From contig PS015462.1 of NCBI GenBank assembly GCA_048213135.1, positions 1 to 47,931 on the forward strand: 47,931 nt of DNA, given 5' to 3'. Made by a program: the position numbers and the translations under genes. Of this stretch, positions 21,029-30,229 are shown in pieces (the first letter of the stretch is position 1; each line of letters opens with the position of its first letter). This DNA comes from Reclinomonas americana ATCC 50394 (Eukaryota; Jakobida; Jakobea; Jakobida). The notes beneath the pieces were generated by a model that ran no database searches, was not told the origin of the DNA, and was given only the letters and a program-made list of their open reading frames with translations.

Positions 21029-24000
21029 ATGACTGCCACCAAGGCGATCGTGTTCTGGACAATGCTGGCCTTTGTGCTCGTGGCCATGGCTCCCCTGGCG
21101 TCAGCTGCGCCTCTCAGTTGCGTCACATGCACCACACTCCTTCTCTTTGTGTGTGTGTGTGTGTGCGCGCGCGCGGGCGAAAGGCGGCGCGCGACCGTTA
21201 AACATGTGACCGTTTTGACATTTTTTCGCGCCCAATTTTTGTTCTCTTATTCATCGAGCTGCGCGCAGCCCTCTCGCCCGGCAACATCGCCATCAAGGCC
21301 GGCACCGCTGGTCAGATCGTCGACATCAGTGTGACTGGCTCGGCCATTGCCTGGTCAGCTGCCTCCACTGCCACTCTCTTCCTCGATCGCGCGTGCACTG
21401 GCGCCTCTCCGACCACTGTCGTCAACTCCAACGCCGCCGCCTCGCTCACCTTTGATGCCTCGGGTGACGCCAATGGTGGTGAGCGATACCTGTGCATCGA
21501 CGTGGACGGAGCGGGCACCGCCGCCCGCAGCGAGTTTGTGGCCACTGTGTTTGTCTGTTGCGTTGCCCCTCCCTGCATCATTTCTCCGGATCCATCACTG
21601 ACTCGCTTCTACTTCTCCTCTCTCTCTCCCTGTCTCCTTCCTTCTCCTCTGTCTCCTTCTCTCTCCCTCCCTCTCTCCCCCCTTCCCACCACCACCGCAG
21701 ATGCCATTGGCACTCAGCTGAACAAGACGCCGCAACTCGTGAACGGTCTCGCCGACTTTCGCGTGACGGTGACTGGTCAGCACTTTGCCAATCGTCAACT
21801 GGGTACTGGCGGCTTGTTTGGCCTGTTCGCGGCCGCAGACTGCAGCGGATCTTCGGCACCAAACTCGAGCGTCACTCTGCAGGCCAGTGATCCGTCCGGC
21901 TTCTACACTCTGTTCTCGGTGGCCACTGGCGCATCGTTCGCGCAGGGTGCTCTGGGTGCAACGGCAACCGGGTCATGCACGCTGGTGTCGCCGGGCGTGT
22001 ACTATCTGTGTGGCAAGTTGCGTCGACGTTTGGGGGGAAAGGAGGCTGACATTCTGCGGTGTGCGTAACACTCCTTGCCGGCGCTTGGTGGCTTGCCTTG
22101 TCGTGTGCGTGCTTGTTGTGTCTGACCCTCCCTTCTCCACTGTCGGGTTCACCTTGCTTTGTCTCTCTGCATTCTTTCTTTCTCTTTCCTCTGTTCTTGA
22201 TTTCTTCTTCTTCTCCTCGTACACTTCCTGTCTCCTTCTTCTTCTTCTTCTCCCTCTCTCTACTTCTCTCTCTCCTCCCCCCCCCCCCCCCCACTCCTCT
22301 CCGCCGTCTCTCATAGCCTCCCTTCCCTTTCGCCAGGTTCCAGACCGGTGGCTCCTCTGTGTACCGCCTGCAATCACACCCACTCATCGTCACCGCCGCC
22401 TCGTCGTCGCCTGTGATCTCCTTTGCCAATCCGCCCGTGCTCAAGTACGGCAGCGCCAACTCGGTAGTGATTGGCTCCTCTGCCGAGAACCTCACCGACT
22501 GCACGAGCTTCAAGCTGGTGCCGGCGGGCGTCGATTGCGCCGCTCTGTCGGACTACTCGACACTGACAGGCAGTGTGGGTGCGGTGTTTGTGCGCGGCGG
22601 CGCCGATACCTGCCAGTTCGCGACTGGCTGCCGCGTGTTCCGTGCGACCATCACGCCGAACGGATCGAGCGGCGGCGGGGCGTACAAGCTGTGTGTGGCG
22701 GCCAACAACGGACCATACGCGTCGGCGGAAGAGTCGTTCACCTCCGGCTTCATGACGGTCGGTGGCCTCAGTGCAAGTGGCGCGACGCCCAATTCGACGC
22801 CATTGGTCGCTGATGATGCCACCACGAAGCCAAGCATGTCGACACTGGCGGTGACGGCGACCACCATCCAGTTCACGTTTGCTCGCGAGTTTTACCGCCG
22901 CCCGCGCGTGTTGCTCGGCTTTGCCAGTGTCGGCAGCCAGCAGGCGACTGCTCCGATTTCCACTCTTGCCAACGAGCCGGCCGACGGTACTTTCGCGTTT
23001 TGTGCGGAACCAGAGGTGACCGTGGCGAGGCTGTCGACTCGCTGTCATGGCGTGTCGACTGACGGGCAACCGGGACCCACCATCACGCTGAGTTGCGTTC
23101 ATGGAGGGAAAGGTGTGTGTGAGTGAAGTACGACTCATCAGCGTCCCTCTGCTGTGCTGCACATGCAGGCTACCTGGCGTACTATGTGCATCACACGAAT
23201 GCTCTGTCGATGGACGGTCAGCGCACGTTGACGAGCACTGCGTGGTTGACGGATGCGGCGAACAAGAACAGCTCGACTGTTGCGTTCTTGTAAAGTCATG
23301 TTGTCGTGTGAGATCGTGACCTGACTCGCTGTGCACAGTTGGTGAGTGTGTCTTCCGCGTACCAGTTTGCGTCGGTGCCAGCTATTCCAGTGGCCGTCAT
23401 TGGTGTGCTGTCGATTCGACAGTCGGCAAGGGGTAACGACGGTCGCGTTCGAGGCGATAACTTCTCGGTGACCAACAGCTCAGCGTCGCGTTCGAGTTTC
23501 GTGATCAAGGGCTTGGTGAGCGGCGACTCACGTATCGAGGCTGTGTCCGCGCGCTTTGCCGCGGCACCGACACGCCCCGACAGCACCAACAACAGCGGAT
23601 TCGTCATGCTGTCGGGAGGTGCGTTCTCATCCTCTCCCCTCTGCTCGAGTGTATTGCTTCTCTTTCTGATTTCTTTGTGAGTGGCGCAGAGACGACGCAC
23701 ACCAGTAGCACGACGACACAGACCGCCAGTCTGGTGACTTCGTCGACACCCAATGGCCTTCTGCGTGCCACCATCAGCGTGCAGCTGTTCCTGCGTGGGT
23801 GGAAGTCGTCGACAGTCACCGTGCAGAACCGGATCGACCAGCAGTCGCTGCAGTTCACCGCCAAGCGTCTCGGCAACGAGGACTATGTGACGGCGATTTC
23901 ATTCAACGCCAGCGGGGCTGACGCGTCCGACATTGAGTACGTGACGTGGGTGGCGATTGGTCGTGCGGCGCAGGGCGCGCCGATCTCGTGCCCTGTCGGC

Positions 24001-27000
24001 TACAGCGGCTCCAACTGCGGCGTGTGCGCGCTGCCCGACGGCACCACGACGTGCTCACTGAACCGTCGTGCTGTGCTGAGCTGCGCCTATGGTACCACCC
24101 AGATCATCGCGCAGTGTGCCGAGGGTCGCGAGTGCTTTGAGGCGTACGGCTCGGCGCAATGCGGATGCTCGGCAAACGGTGCTGTGTGCTCGACTGGTGG
24201 TGACTGCTGCTCTGGTAGCTGTGATTCTGGTCTGTGTGTAGCACTGTGCAACCCTTCCACGACGTGCTCTGGACACGGAACTTGCAACACCGACGGCTCC
24301 TGCCAATGCGATACTGATTATTACGGCTCATCGTGCAATGTGAACTGCGTGGCGGCCACGACATGCTCTGGTCAAGGAACGTGCAAGAGCGATGGAACGT
24401 GCCAGTGCGATACCGACTATTACGGTGCATCTTGCAATGTGAACTGCGTGGCGTCCACGACGTGTTCTGGCAATGGAACTTGTAAGAGTGACGGCACGTG
24501 CCAGTGCACGGGCGACTACACCAATGCCAGCTGCAACTGCAGTCCCAGTGTCACGTGCTCAGCTCACGGTACCTGTGGCATCGATGGAACCTGCACCTGC
24601 ACCGGCGACTACACCAATGCCAGTTGTAACTGCAGTCCCACTGCGACGTGCTCCAGTCACGGAACGTGCAACAGCGACGGCACGTGCCAGTGCACGGGCG
24701 ACTACACCAATGCCAGTTGTAACTGCAGTCCCACTGCCACGTGCTCTGGCAACGGAACATGCAAGAGTGACGGTACTTGCCAGTGCGACAGTGACTATTA
24801 CGGTGCTGCGTGCGATGTGAACTGTGTGGCATCCACCACGTGCTCTGCAAACGGAACGTGCAAGAGTGACGGCACATGCCAGTGTGATGCTGACTATTAC
24901 GGCTCTTCGTGCAATGTGAACTGTGTGGCGGCCACCACGTGCTCTGGTCACGGCACGTGCAAAAGTGACGGCACGTGTCAGTGCACTGACGACTACGCGA
25001 ATGCCAACTGCAACTGCAGTCCTAGCATCACCTGCTCCAGTCACGGAACTTGCAAGAGTGACGGCACGTGCCAATGCGACGCTGATTATTACGGTGCATC
25101 GTGCAACGCGAACTGTGTGGCGGCCACGACGTGCTCTGCAAACGGAACGTGCAAGAGTGACGGCACATGCCAGTGTGGTGCTGACTATTATGGCTCCTCG
25201 TGCAATGTGAACTGTGCAGCAGCCTCGACGTGCTCTGGCAACGGAACATGCAAGACTGACGGCACATGCCAGTGCACGGGCGACTACACCAACGCCAGCT
25301 GCAACTGCAGTCCCACCACGACGTGCTCTGGCAACGGAACGTGCAAGACTGACGGTACGTGCCAGTGCACGGGCGACTACACCAATGCCAGCTGCAACTG
25401 CAGTCCCAGTGTCACGTGCTCTGGCAACGGAACATGCAAGACTGACGGTACTTGCCAGTGTGACATTGGTTATATCGGTGCATCGTGCAATGAAACCTGC
25501 GTGGCAGCAACGACATGCTCTGGTCACGGATCGTGCAACGTCGATGGATCGTGCCTGTGCGATGCTGACTACTACGGTTCATCGTGCAACGTGAACTGTG
25601 TGGTGGCCACAACGTGCTCTGGTCACGGAACGTGCAAGAGTGACGGCTCGTGTCAGTGTGACGCTGACTACTACAGCGCATCGTGCAACGTGAACTGTGT
25701 GGTGGCCACAACGTGCTCTGATCACGGAACGTGCAAGAGTGACGGCACTTGCCAGTGTGACGCTGACTACTACGGCGCATCGTGCAACGTGAACTGCGTG
25801 GCGGCGACGACGTGCTCTGGACACGGAACATGCAAGAGTGACGGTACATGTCTGTGCACGGGCGACTACACCAATGCCAGCTGCAACTGCAGTCCCACTG
25901 CCACGTGCTCGGGCCACGGAACGTGCAAGACTGACGGCACGTGTCTTTGCACAGGCGACTACACCAACGCCAGCTGCAACTGCAGTCCCAGCGTCACATG
26001 CTCCGGCAACGCAACGTGCATGGCAGATGGTACGTGCCAGTGCACTGGCGACTACACCAATGCCAGCTGCAACTGCAGTCCCACCGCTACGTGCTCCGGC
26101 CATGGAACGTGCAACACCGATGGAACGTGCAGTTGTTCAAGTCCGTGGGGTGGTGAGTGATTCCTTTGTTTGTTTGCTGCATATTTGCTTCATCTAAACC
26201 TTGTTTTATCTCGACTACCAGGGTCAACATGCTCTACTGTTAACTGTTCCACCAGCATCAGTCTTGGGTCAATTGGCAACTGGGTGGCAGTGGCCTCCAG
26301 CAGTGACGGCACCAAATTGGTGGCCGTAATGTTCCTTCGTCAGATCTACACCTCCGCTGACTCTGGTGTGACATGGACTGCTCGTGAATCCAATCGCGTT
26401 TGGCAAGCAGTGGCATCCAACAGTGACGGCACCAAGTTGGTGGCTGCAGTGAGCTCTGGTAACATTTACACCTCCACTGACTCTGGTGTGACGTGGGCGT
26501 CTCGTGATTCCAGCCGCAACTGGCTGTCAGTGGCCTCCAGCAGTGACGGCACCAAGTTGGTGGCTGTAGTGGGCTCTGGTAACATTTACACCTCCACTGA
26601 CTCTGGTGTGACGTGGATGGCTCGCAGTGTAGTTCGCAACTACACGTCCGTGGCCTCCAGCAGTGACGGCACCAAGTTGGTGGCTGTAGTGGGATTTGGT
26701 AACATTTACACCTCCACTGACTCTGGGGCGACGTGGACGGCTCGCGATTCAAGTCGCCAGTGGCGGTCTGTGGCCTCCAGCAGTGACGGCACCAAGCTGG
26801 TGGCTGCAGTGAGCCCTGGTAATATTTATACCTCCACCGACTCGGGTGCGACGTGGACGGCACGTGATTCCAGTCGCAACTGGTATGCAGTGGCCTCAAA
26901 CAGTGACGGCATCAATTTGGTGGCTGTGGTGAACACTGGGCAGATTTACACCTCCACTGACTCCGGAGTGACGTGGACAGCTCGCTCTTCCCCGCGACCG

Positions 27001-27939
27001 TGGAGTGGTGTGACCTCCAGCAGCGACGGTACCAAGCTGGTGTCCGTTGTGAACGGAGGTCAGATCTTCACGTCGACCGACTCTGGTGTGACGTGGACTG
27101 GAGTAGCGTCCCAGGGACTGCAGTTTCCCAGTAATTGGCGGGCTGCGGCCTCCGACAGTAACGGTACCAAGTTGGTGGCCGCGGCCACCAGTCTTCCGAT
27201 ATACACTTCCGCCGATTCGGGCGTGACGTGGATAGATCATGAATCCAGTGGCCGCCGCCAGTGGGCGTCTGTGGCCGCCAGCAGTGATGGAACCAAGCTG
27301 GTTGCTCTTGAAAACGGTGGGCGGATTTACACCTCCACTGACTCTGGCGATACGTGGACGGCTCGCGATTCAACTCGCCAATGGCAATCGGCGGCCTCCA
27401 GCAACGACGGTGCCAAGCTTGTTGCTGTTGAAGTTGGTGGTCGGATTTACACCTCCACTGACTCCGGTGTGACGTGGACTGCCCGCGATTCGAATCGCAA
27501 CTGGATTGGGGTGGCCTCCAGCAGTGATGGCACGAAGCTGGTGGCTGTGGTGCTTGGCGGTCAGATTTACACCTCCACTAACTCGGGTGTGACATGGACG
27601 CCTCGTGAAACCAGTCGCAACTGGCAGGCAGTGGCCTCCAACAGTGATGGCACCAAGCTGGTGGCTGTGGTGCTTGGCGGTCAGATTTACACCTCCACTG
27701 ACTCTGGCGCGACGTGGACTGCCCGTGATTCCGCTCGTGACTGGCAGGCAGTGGCCTCTAGCAGCGACGGCGTCAAGTTGGTGGCTTTGTTGAACCCTGG
27801 GCAGATCTACATCTCCATCGACTCCGGCGCGACGTGGACTGCCTTTGATTCCAGTCGGAACTGGAAAGCTGTGGCCTCGAGCAGTGACGGCACCAAGTTT
27901 GTGGCACCTGCAGAAAAGGTGTATTTGTTTTCGTGTTAA
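21029..27939 (+). CDS. Giant secreted protein: Cys-poor N-terminal region, 20 EGF-like units, 14-blade Asp-box propeller array
   Basis: ATG 21029 starts a signal peptide (MTATKAIVFWTMLAFVLVAM, cleavage near LASA). Exons then encode a threonine/serine-rich extracellular region of beta-type sequence with no family I can name (ISFANPPVLKYGSANSVV and similar). Introns 21117-21268, 21557-21700, 22017-22336, 23092-23168 and 23279-23338 all use GTTGCG donors and keep frame; one near 23620 uses GTGCGT. From 23688 one exon holds the remaining N-terminal region, a Cys-rich segment (GGDCCSGSCDSGLC) and 20 EGF-like units (24244-26150). An intron (about 26153-26221) completes the last EGF disulfide (WGGSTCSTVNC). 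The last exon is a tandem array of 14 forty-residue units, 13 with an Asp box (IYTSTDSGVTW), ending at TAA 27937-27939. There is no membrane anchor. The likely role is an extracellular or cell-surface adhesive protein. The role is inference; the architecture is directly visible. Confidence 0.87.
22277..22292 (+). repeat. C16 homopolymer in a pyrimidine-rich intron
   Basis: A run of 16 C lies within intron 22017-22336 of the EGF/propeller gene, amid about 200 nt of almost pure CT sequence (about 22125-22335). Confidence 0.95.
24244..26150 (+). repeat. Coding tandem array of 20 EGF-like units (93- and 99-bp types)
   Basis: Each unit has the order C-x5-C-x(3-6)-C-x4-C-x-C-x8-C around TCSGHGTCKSDGTCQC. 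Two interleaved types exist. A units end in DADYYGASC and are followed by NVNCVAATTC; B units end in TGDYTNASC and are followed by NCSPTATC. B ends and the SGNGTC variant create N-glycosylation sequons (NAS, NGT). Nucleotide identity between units is high, including at synonymous sites, which implies recent duplication or conversion. Confidence 0.93.
26281..27936 (+). repeat. Coding 120-bp tandem array of Asp-box (BNR-type) blades
   Basis: Units begin at 26281, 26401, 26521, 26641, 26761, 26881, 27001, 27136, 27262, 27382, 27502, 27622, 27742 and 27862. The consensus is W-x2-VASSSDGTKLVAVV, then G-x-IYTSTDSGVTWTAR. Spacing is exactly 120 bp except unit 7 (135 bp) and unit 8 (126 bp). Unit 14 lacks the Asp box and ends the protein. 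Fourteen blades with the irregularity at the midpoint suggest two seven-bladed propellers. Confidence 0.93.
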
Positions 27940-28372
27940 TTCACCTCGTGTGAATTCTGCCATGTGGTTGTGATGGCGACAAAAGGCGTTGTTCGTGCGA
28001 CCCTCTGCTGTCTGTGCGCTCTTTTCTGGCTCTTCTCTCTTGATTTTCGTTTGATATCTTCAGTGCCTGCTCTCCCGTCCTCTTTCTATTGTGAGTGGCC
28101 AATGATAAATGATCGACCTTGAACTCTTCTGACAACTATTGTGTTCACAGTCACCGCAAAAGAGAAAGCTCCGCCAGCGTGACTTCGCCAACTGCTCGCC
28201 CATGTTTGAAATTCATTGGTTTTCCCATCCCTCCCTACATCCCTCCCCCCTTCCCCTCCTCCTCCTCTTGCTGCTACTGCCGCCGCCACCGCTATTCAAT
28301 GTCGTTGTTGCTACTGTTAATTACTCTCGCAGACGGGGGTGGTGACGGCCCTTCCCTCTCCTATTGTCACTG
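27940..28372. other. Convergent intergenic spacer, 433 bp, no supported gene
   Basis: It separates the stop of the EGF/propeller gene from the stop of the EF-hand gene. It has a pyrimidine-rich tract (about 28225-28290) and no canonical AATAAA. Short open frames have no domain content. Confidence 0.6.
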
Positions 28373-29116
28373 TTACTCGTCAACCAAGCCGTAAAACTCG
28401 TGAATGTGAGCGTCGAACTCGGCCTTGGAGATGGTGCCGTCTGCGTACACAGTCAGTCACACGTCGCGCGAGAACGAGACGGGGAGACGGCGACGAAAAA
28501 GAGACTGCTCACCACCATCGCTGTCCATGAAATCGAACTCGGTCTTGACAATCTCCTCTGCCATGGCCAGTCACACATCGTCAGCCTCTGCATGGAGAAG
28601 ACGAGGAGGAGTGTGCGCACGAACCATTCAAGTCCCACAGCTCCAGCAACTCCACACGCGCCTCGTCGCCACACGTTTGAGCCTTTTTGTGAGCCATCTC
28701 CAGCAAGTCGAGCATTAAGCTCTTGAGCTCTGCCACGGCTCGCGTTCAGCCAGACACAAACTCACACGCACACTGAGAGGAGAGTGAGCGCACCAGAGAA
28801 CTCGATCTTCCCGTTGTTGTTCTCATCGTACTGCGCGCGAGGATGCGCAACAATGTGATCAGGGCTCCTTCATGTGCGCGCGCACACACACACACACACA
28901 CAGTTGACACCCACCTTGTCAAACACAATGTCGACTTCGTCCTTGGAGAGGCGAAGAGCGGGGTCCGGTGTGATGACACACTCTGCCATCTTGCCGAGAA
29001 TGTCGCTGAGCTGTGATGGGCGGGAGAATCGACATGAGCGCACAAAAAACATCACTGTGCGCGCGGCAAGAGAACAAACGGAGGGCAAACGCAACAGTGG
29101 AAGACTTGGCGCCCAT
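28373..29116 (-). CDS. Small EF-hand calcium-binding protein with N-myristoylation-type start
   Basis: ATG 29116 gives MGAKSST, a Gly-2 start compatible with N-myristoylation. Intron 29011-29095 uses a GTTGCG donor. The next exon reads LSDILGKMAECVITPDPALR and LSKDEVDIVFDK, followed by YDENNNGKIEFS, a first EF loop (D-E-N-N-N-G-K-I-E-F-S-A) whose twelfth position is Ala rather than Glu, so it may bind calcium poorly. A helical linker (VAELKSLMLDLLEMAHKKAQ) leads to the second loop (DSDGDGTISKAE), which is canonical. The end is EFDAHIHEFYGLVDE, stop 28373-28375. The GDG loop is split by an intron. The size and two hands resemble calcineurin-B or recoverin-type sensors, but I cannot assign one family. 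It lies 115 bp downstream of the DUF2231 gene on the same strand. Confidence 0.8.
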
Positions 29117-29231
29117 GGTGTGTGTGTGTGTGTGTGAGTGAGTTGTAAACGATGATCAACCAACCAATTGCACCTCGGTTCACGTGGCTTGTATTCGGCA
29201 GGGAAGCTGCTTCCTTTCTTCTTCTTGTTAC

Positions 29232-29798
29232 TCACTCACTGAGAATCTTGACATTCTCCACCGAGACCGCATGGTGGTGGACCAACCGGCCTCCGATCCA
29301 CCCCGAGATGGCCAGTCCGACACACGACGTGGTCGACAGCGCCACCGGCAGGAGCATGCTGTCGCGTGGAGTGGCGCCCGATCGCAGCCACAGATTGGCC
29401 GTGTACATTAGCAGCGCCACGGCATTGAGGATGAAGTGATAGAGGCCGAGGCGGAAGGTGGGCCCGCGCGTCAGCGTCAACCAATCGATGAGGCCCGGCA
29501 CCGCCGCCAAGTGCGCCATAATGTAGCCGCCCCACATGTTGTAGTACGACACGGTGAACCACGTGCTGCTGGTGCCTGCCTTGCCGCTACTCACCAGCCC
29601 AATGTAGTCGCACGCCAGCGAGAAGAGCCAGAGACCGACGGGGAAGGCGACCAGTGCCGGGTGCATCGGATTGCCAAAGAGCCGCAAACGCGACGGCTGG
29701 CCCACTCCCGCCACCGCCGCCACCGCCGACGGAGAGGCCACTTGCAACACTGGTTTCTGCATCTCAAACGGGAAGCGCTGCTGCTGCACGGTACTCAT
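29232..29798 (-). CDS. DUF2231-family multi-pass membrane protein, intronless
   Basis: A single uninterrupted frame starts at ATG 29798 (MSTVQQQRFPFEMQKPVLQV) and stops at 29232-29234. After a soluble N-terminus it has NPMHPALVAFPVGLWLFSLA, YNMWGGYIMAHLAAVPGLID, GLYHFILNAVALLMYTANLW and a glycine-rich last helix (VGLAISGWIGGRLVHHHAVS). HP-h-L-hhFPhGL near the start, a GLID motif after helix 2 and G-x-h-VHH at the end are the pattern of DUF2231, found mainly in bacteria and of unknown function; its histidines suggest haem or metal contact (inference). It is one of only two genes here without introns (the other is a short doubtful ORF), in an otherwise intron-dense region, so bacterial origin is possible. 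Confidence 0.78.
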   Translation of the reverse strand: MSTVQQQRFPFEMQKPVLQVASPSAVAAVAGVGQPSRLRLFGNPMHPALVAFPVGLWLFSLACDYIGLVSSGKAGTSSTWFTVSYYNMWGGYIMAHLAAVPGLIDWLTLTRGPTFRLGLYHFILNAVALLMYTANLWLRSGATPRDSMLLPVALSTTSCVGLAISGWIGGRLVHHHAVSVENVKILSE

Positions 29799-29896
29799 AC
29801 ACACACACGCACGCTGATTGCTCGCTCACACACACGCACAGAGAGAGATTCTTCTGTCTTGCTTCGTTGGTTTACTGATAGTCAACCTCCTTCTAT

Positions 29897-30100
29897 CTAC
29901 GGGGCATCGTCCATGGCCGTCGTGAAGGCATCACTCGTGGCATCCAGTTGCGTGTCGATTGCCTCGTCGACATTGCGTACCTCGCTCAGTGTCTCCTCGT
30001 CTGCTGGCACGGTGGGGTTGGAGGACCACGTGATGAGGTCAACGGGGGAGTCGCACATGATATGAGAGGCGAAAGAGTGAAGATTGGAGAGATGAGTCAT
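29897..30100 (-). CDS. Possible small acidic protein, 67 aa
   Basis: ATG 30100 to TAG 29897-29899. The last 45 residues (PADEETLSEVRNVDEAIDTQ, then LDATSDAFTTAMDDAP) use the G/C-ending codons typical of genes in this window, and the frame is free of the simple repeats to its right. I recognise no family. It sits 99 bp upstream of the DUF2231 start on the same strand and 130 bp from the kinesin start on the other. It could be a genuine small gene or the last exon of one whose start overlaps the kinesin promoter. Confidence 0.4.
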   Translation of the reverse strand: MTHLSNLHSFASHIMCDSPVDLITWSSNPTVPADEETLSEVRNVDEAIDTQLDATSDAFTTAMDDAP

Positions 30101-30229
30101 GCAACTTTGTGTCACAACAGTCCTGCCTTGCGCGTGCGTCGGTGCACCACACTTCTCTGCTCGTTGTGTGTGCGTGCGTGTGTGTAAGTGTGAGTGTGAG
30201 ACAGAGTGTGTGTGTGTGTGCGTGTGACC

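Noticed and set aside
24055-26103. Long antisense open frames across the EGF array (minus strand)
   Set aside because: They exist only because the 93/99-bp repeat keeps all frames open. The sense frame has the Cys pattern, and the antisense proteins are low-complexity Ala/Arg/Val.
26281-27936. Regular direct repeats that could suggest a CRISPR-like array
   Set aside because: Units are fully coding, contiguous and lack spacer/repeat structure; the genome is eukaryotic.
26258-27963. Antisense frames across the Asp-box array
   Set aside because: A 120-bp period (multiple of 3) preserves open frames on the opposite strand. The sense strand carries the W and Asp-box pattern and the stop at 27937.
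29232-29798. Bacterial contamination as the source of the DUF2231 gene
   Set aside because: It is embedded between intron-containing eukaryotic genes on continuous sequence with the same base composition, so contamination is unlikely even if ancestry is bacterial.
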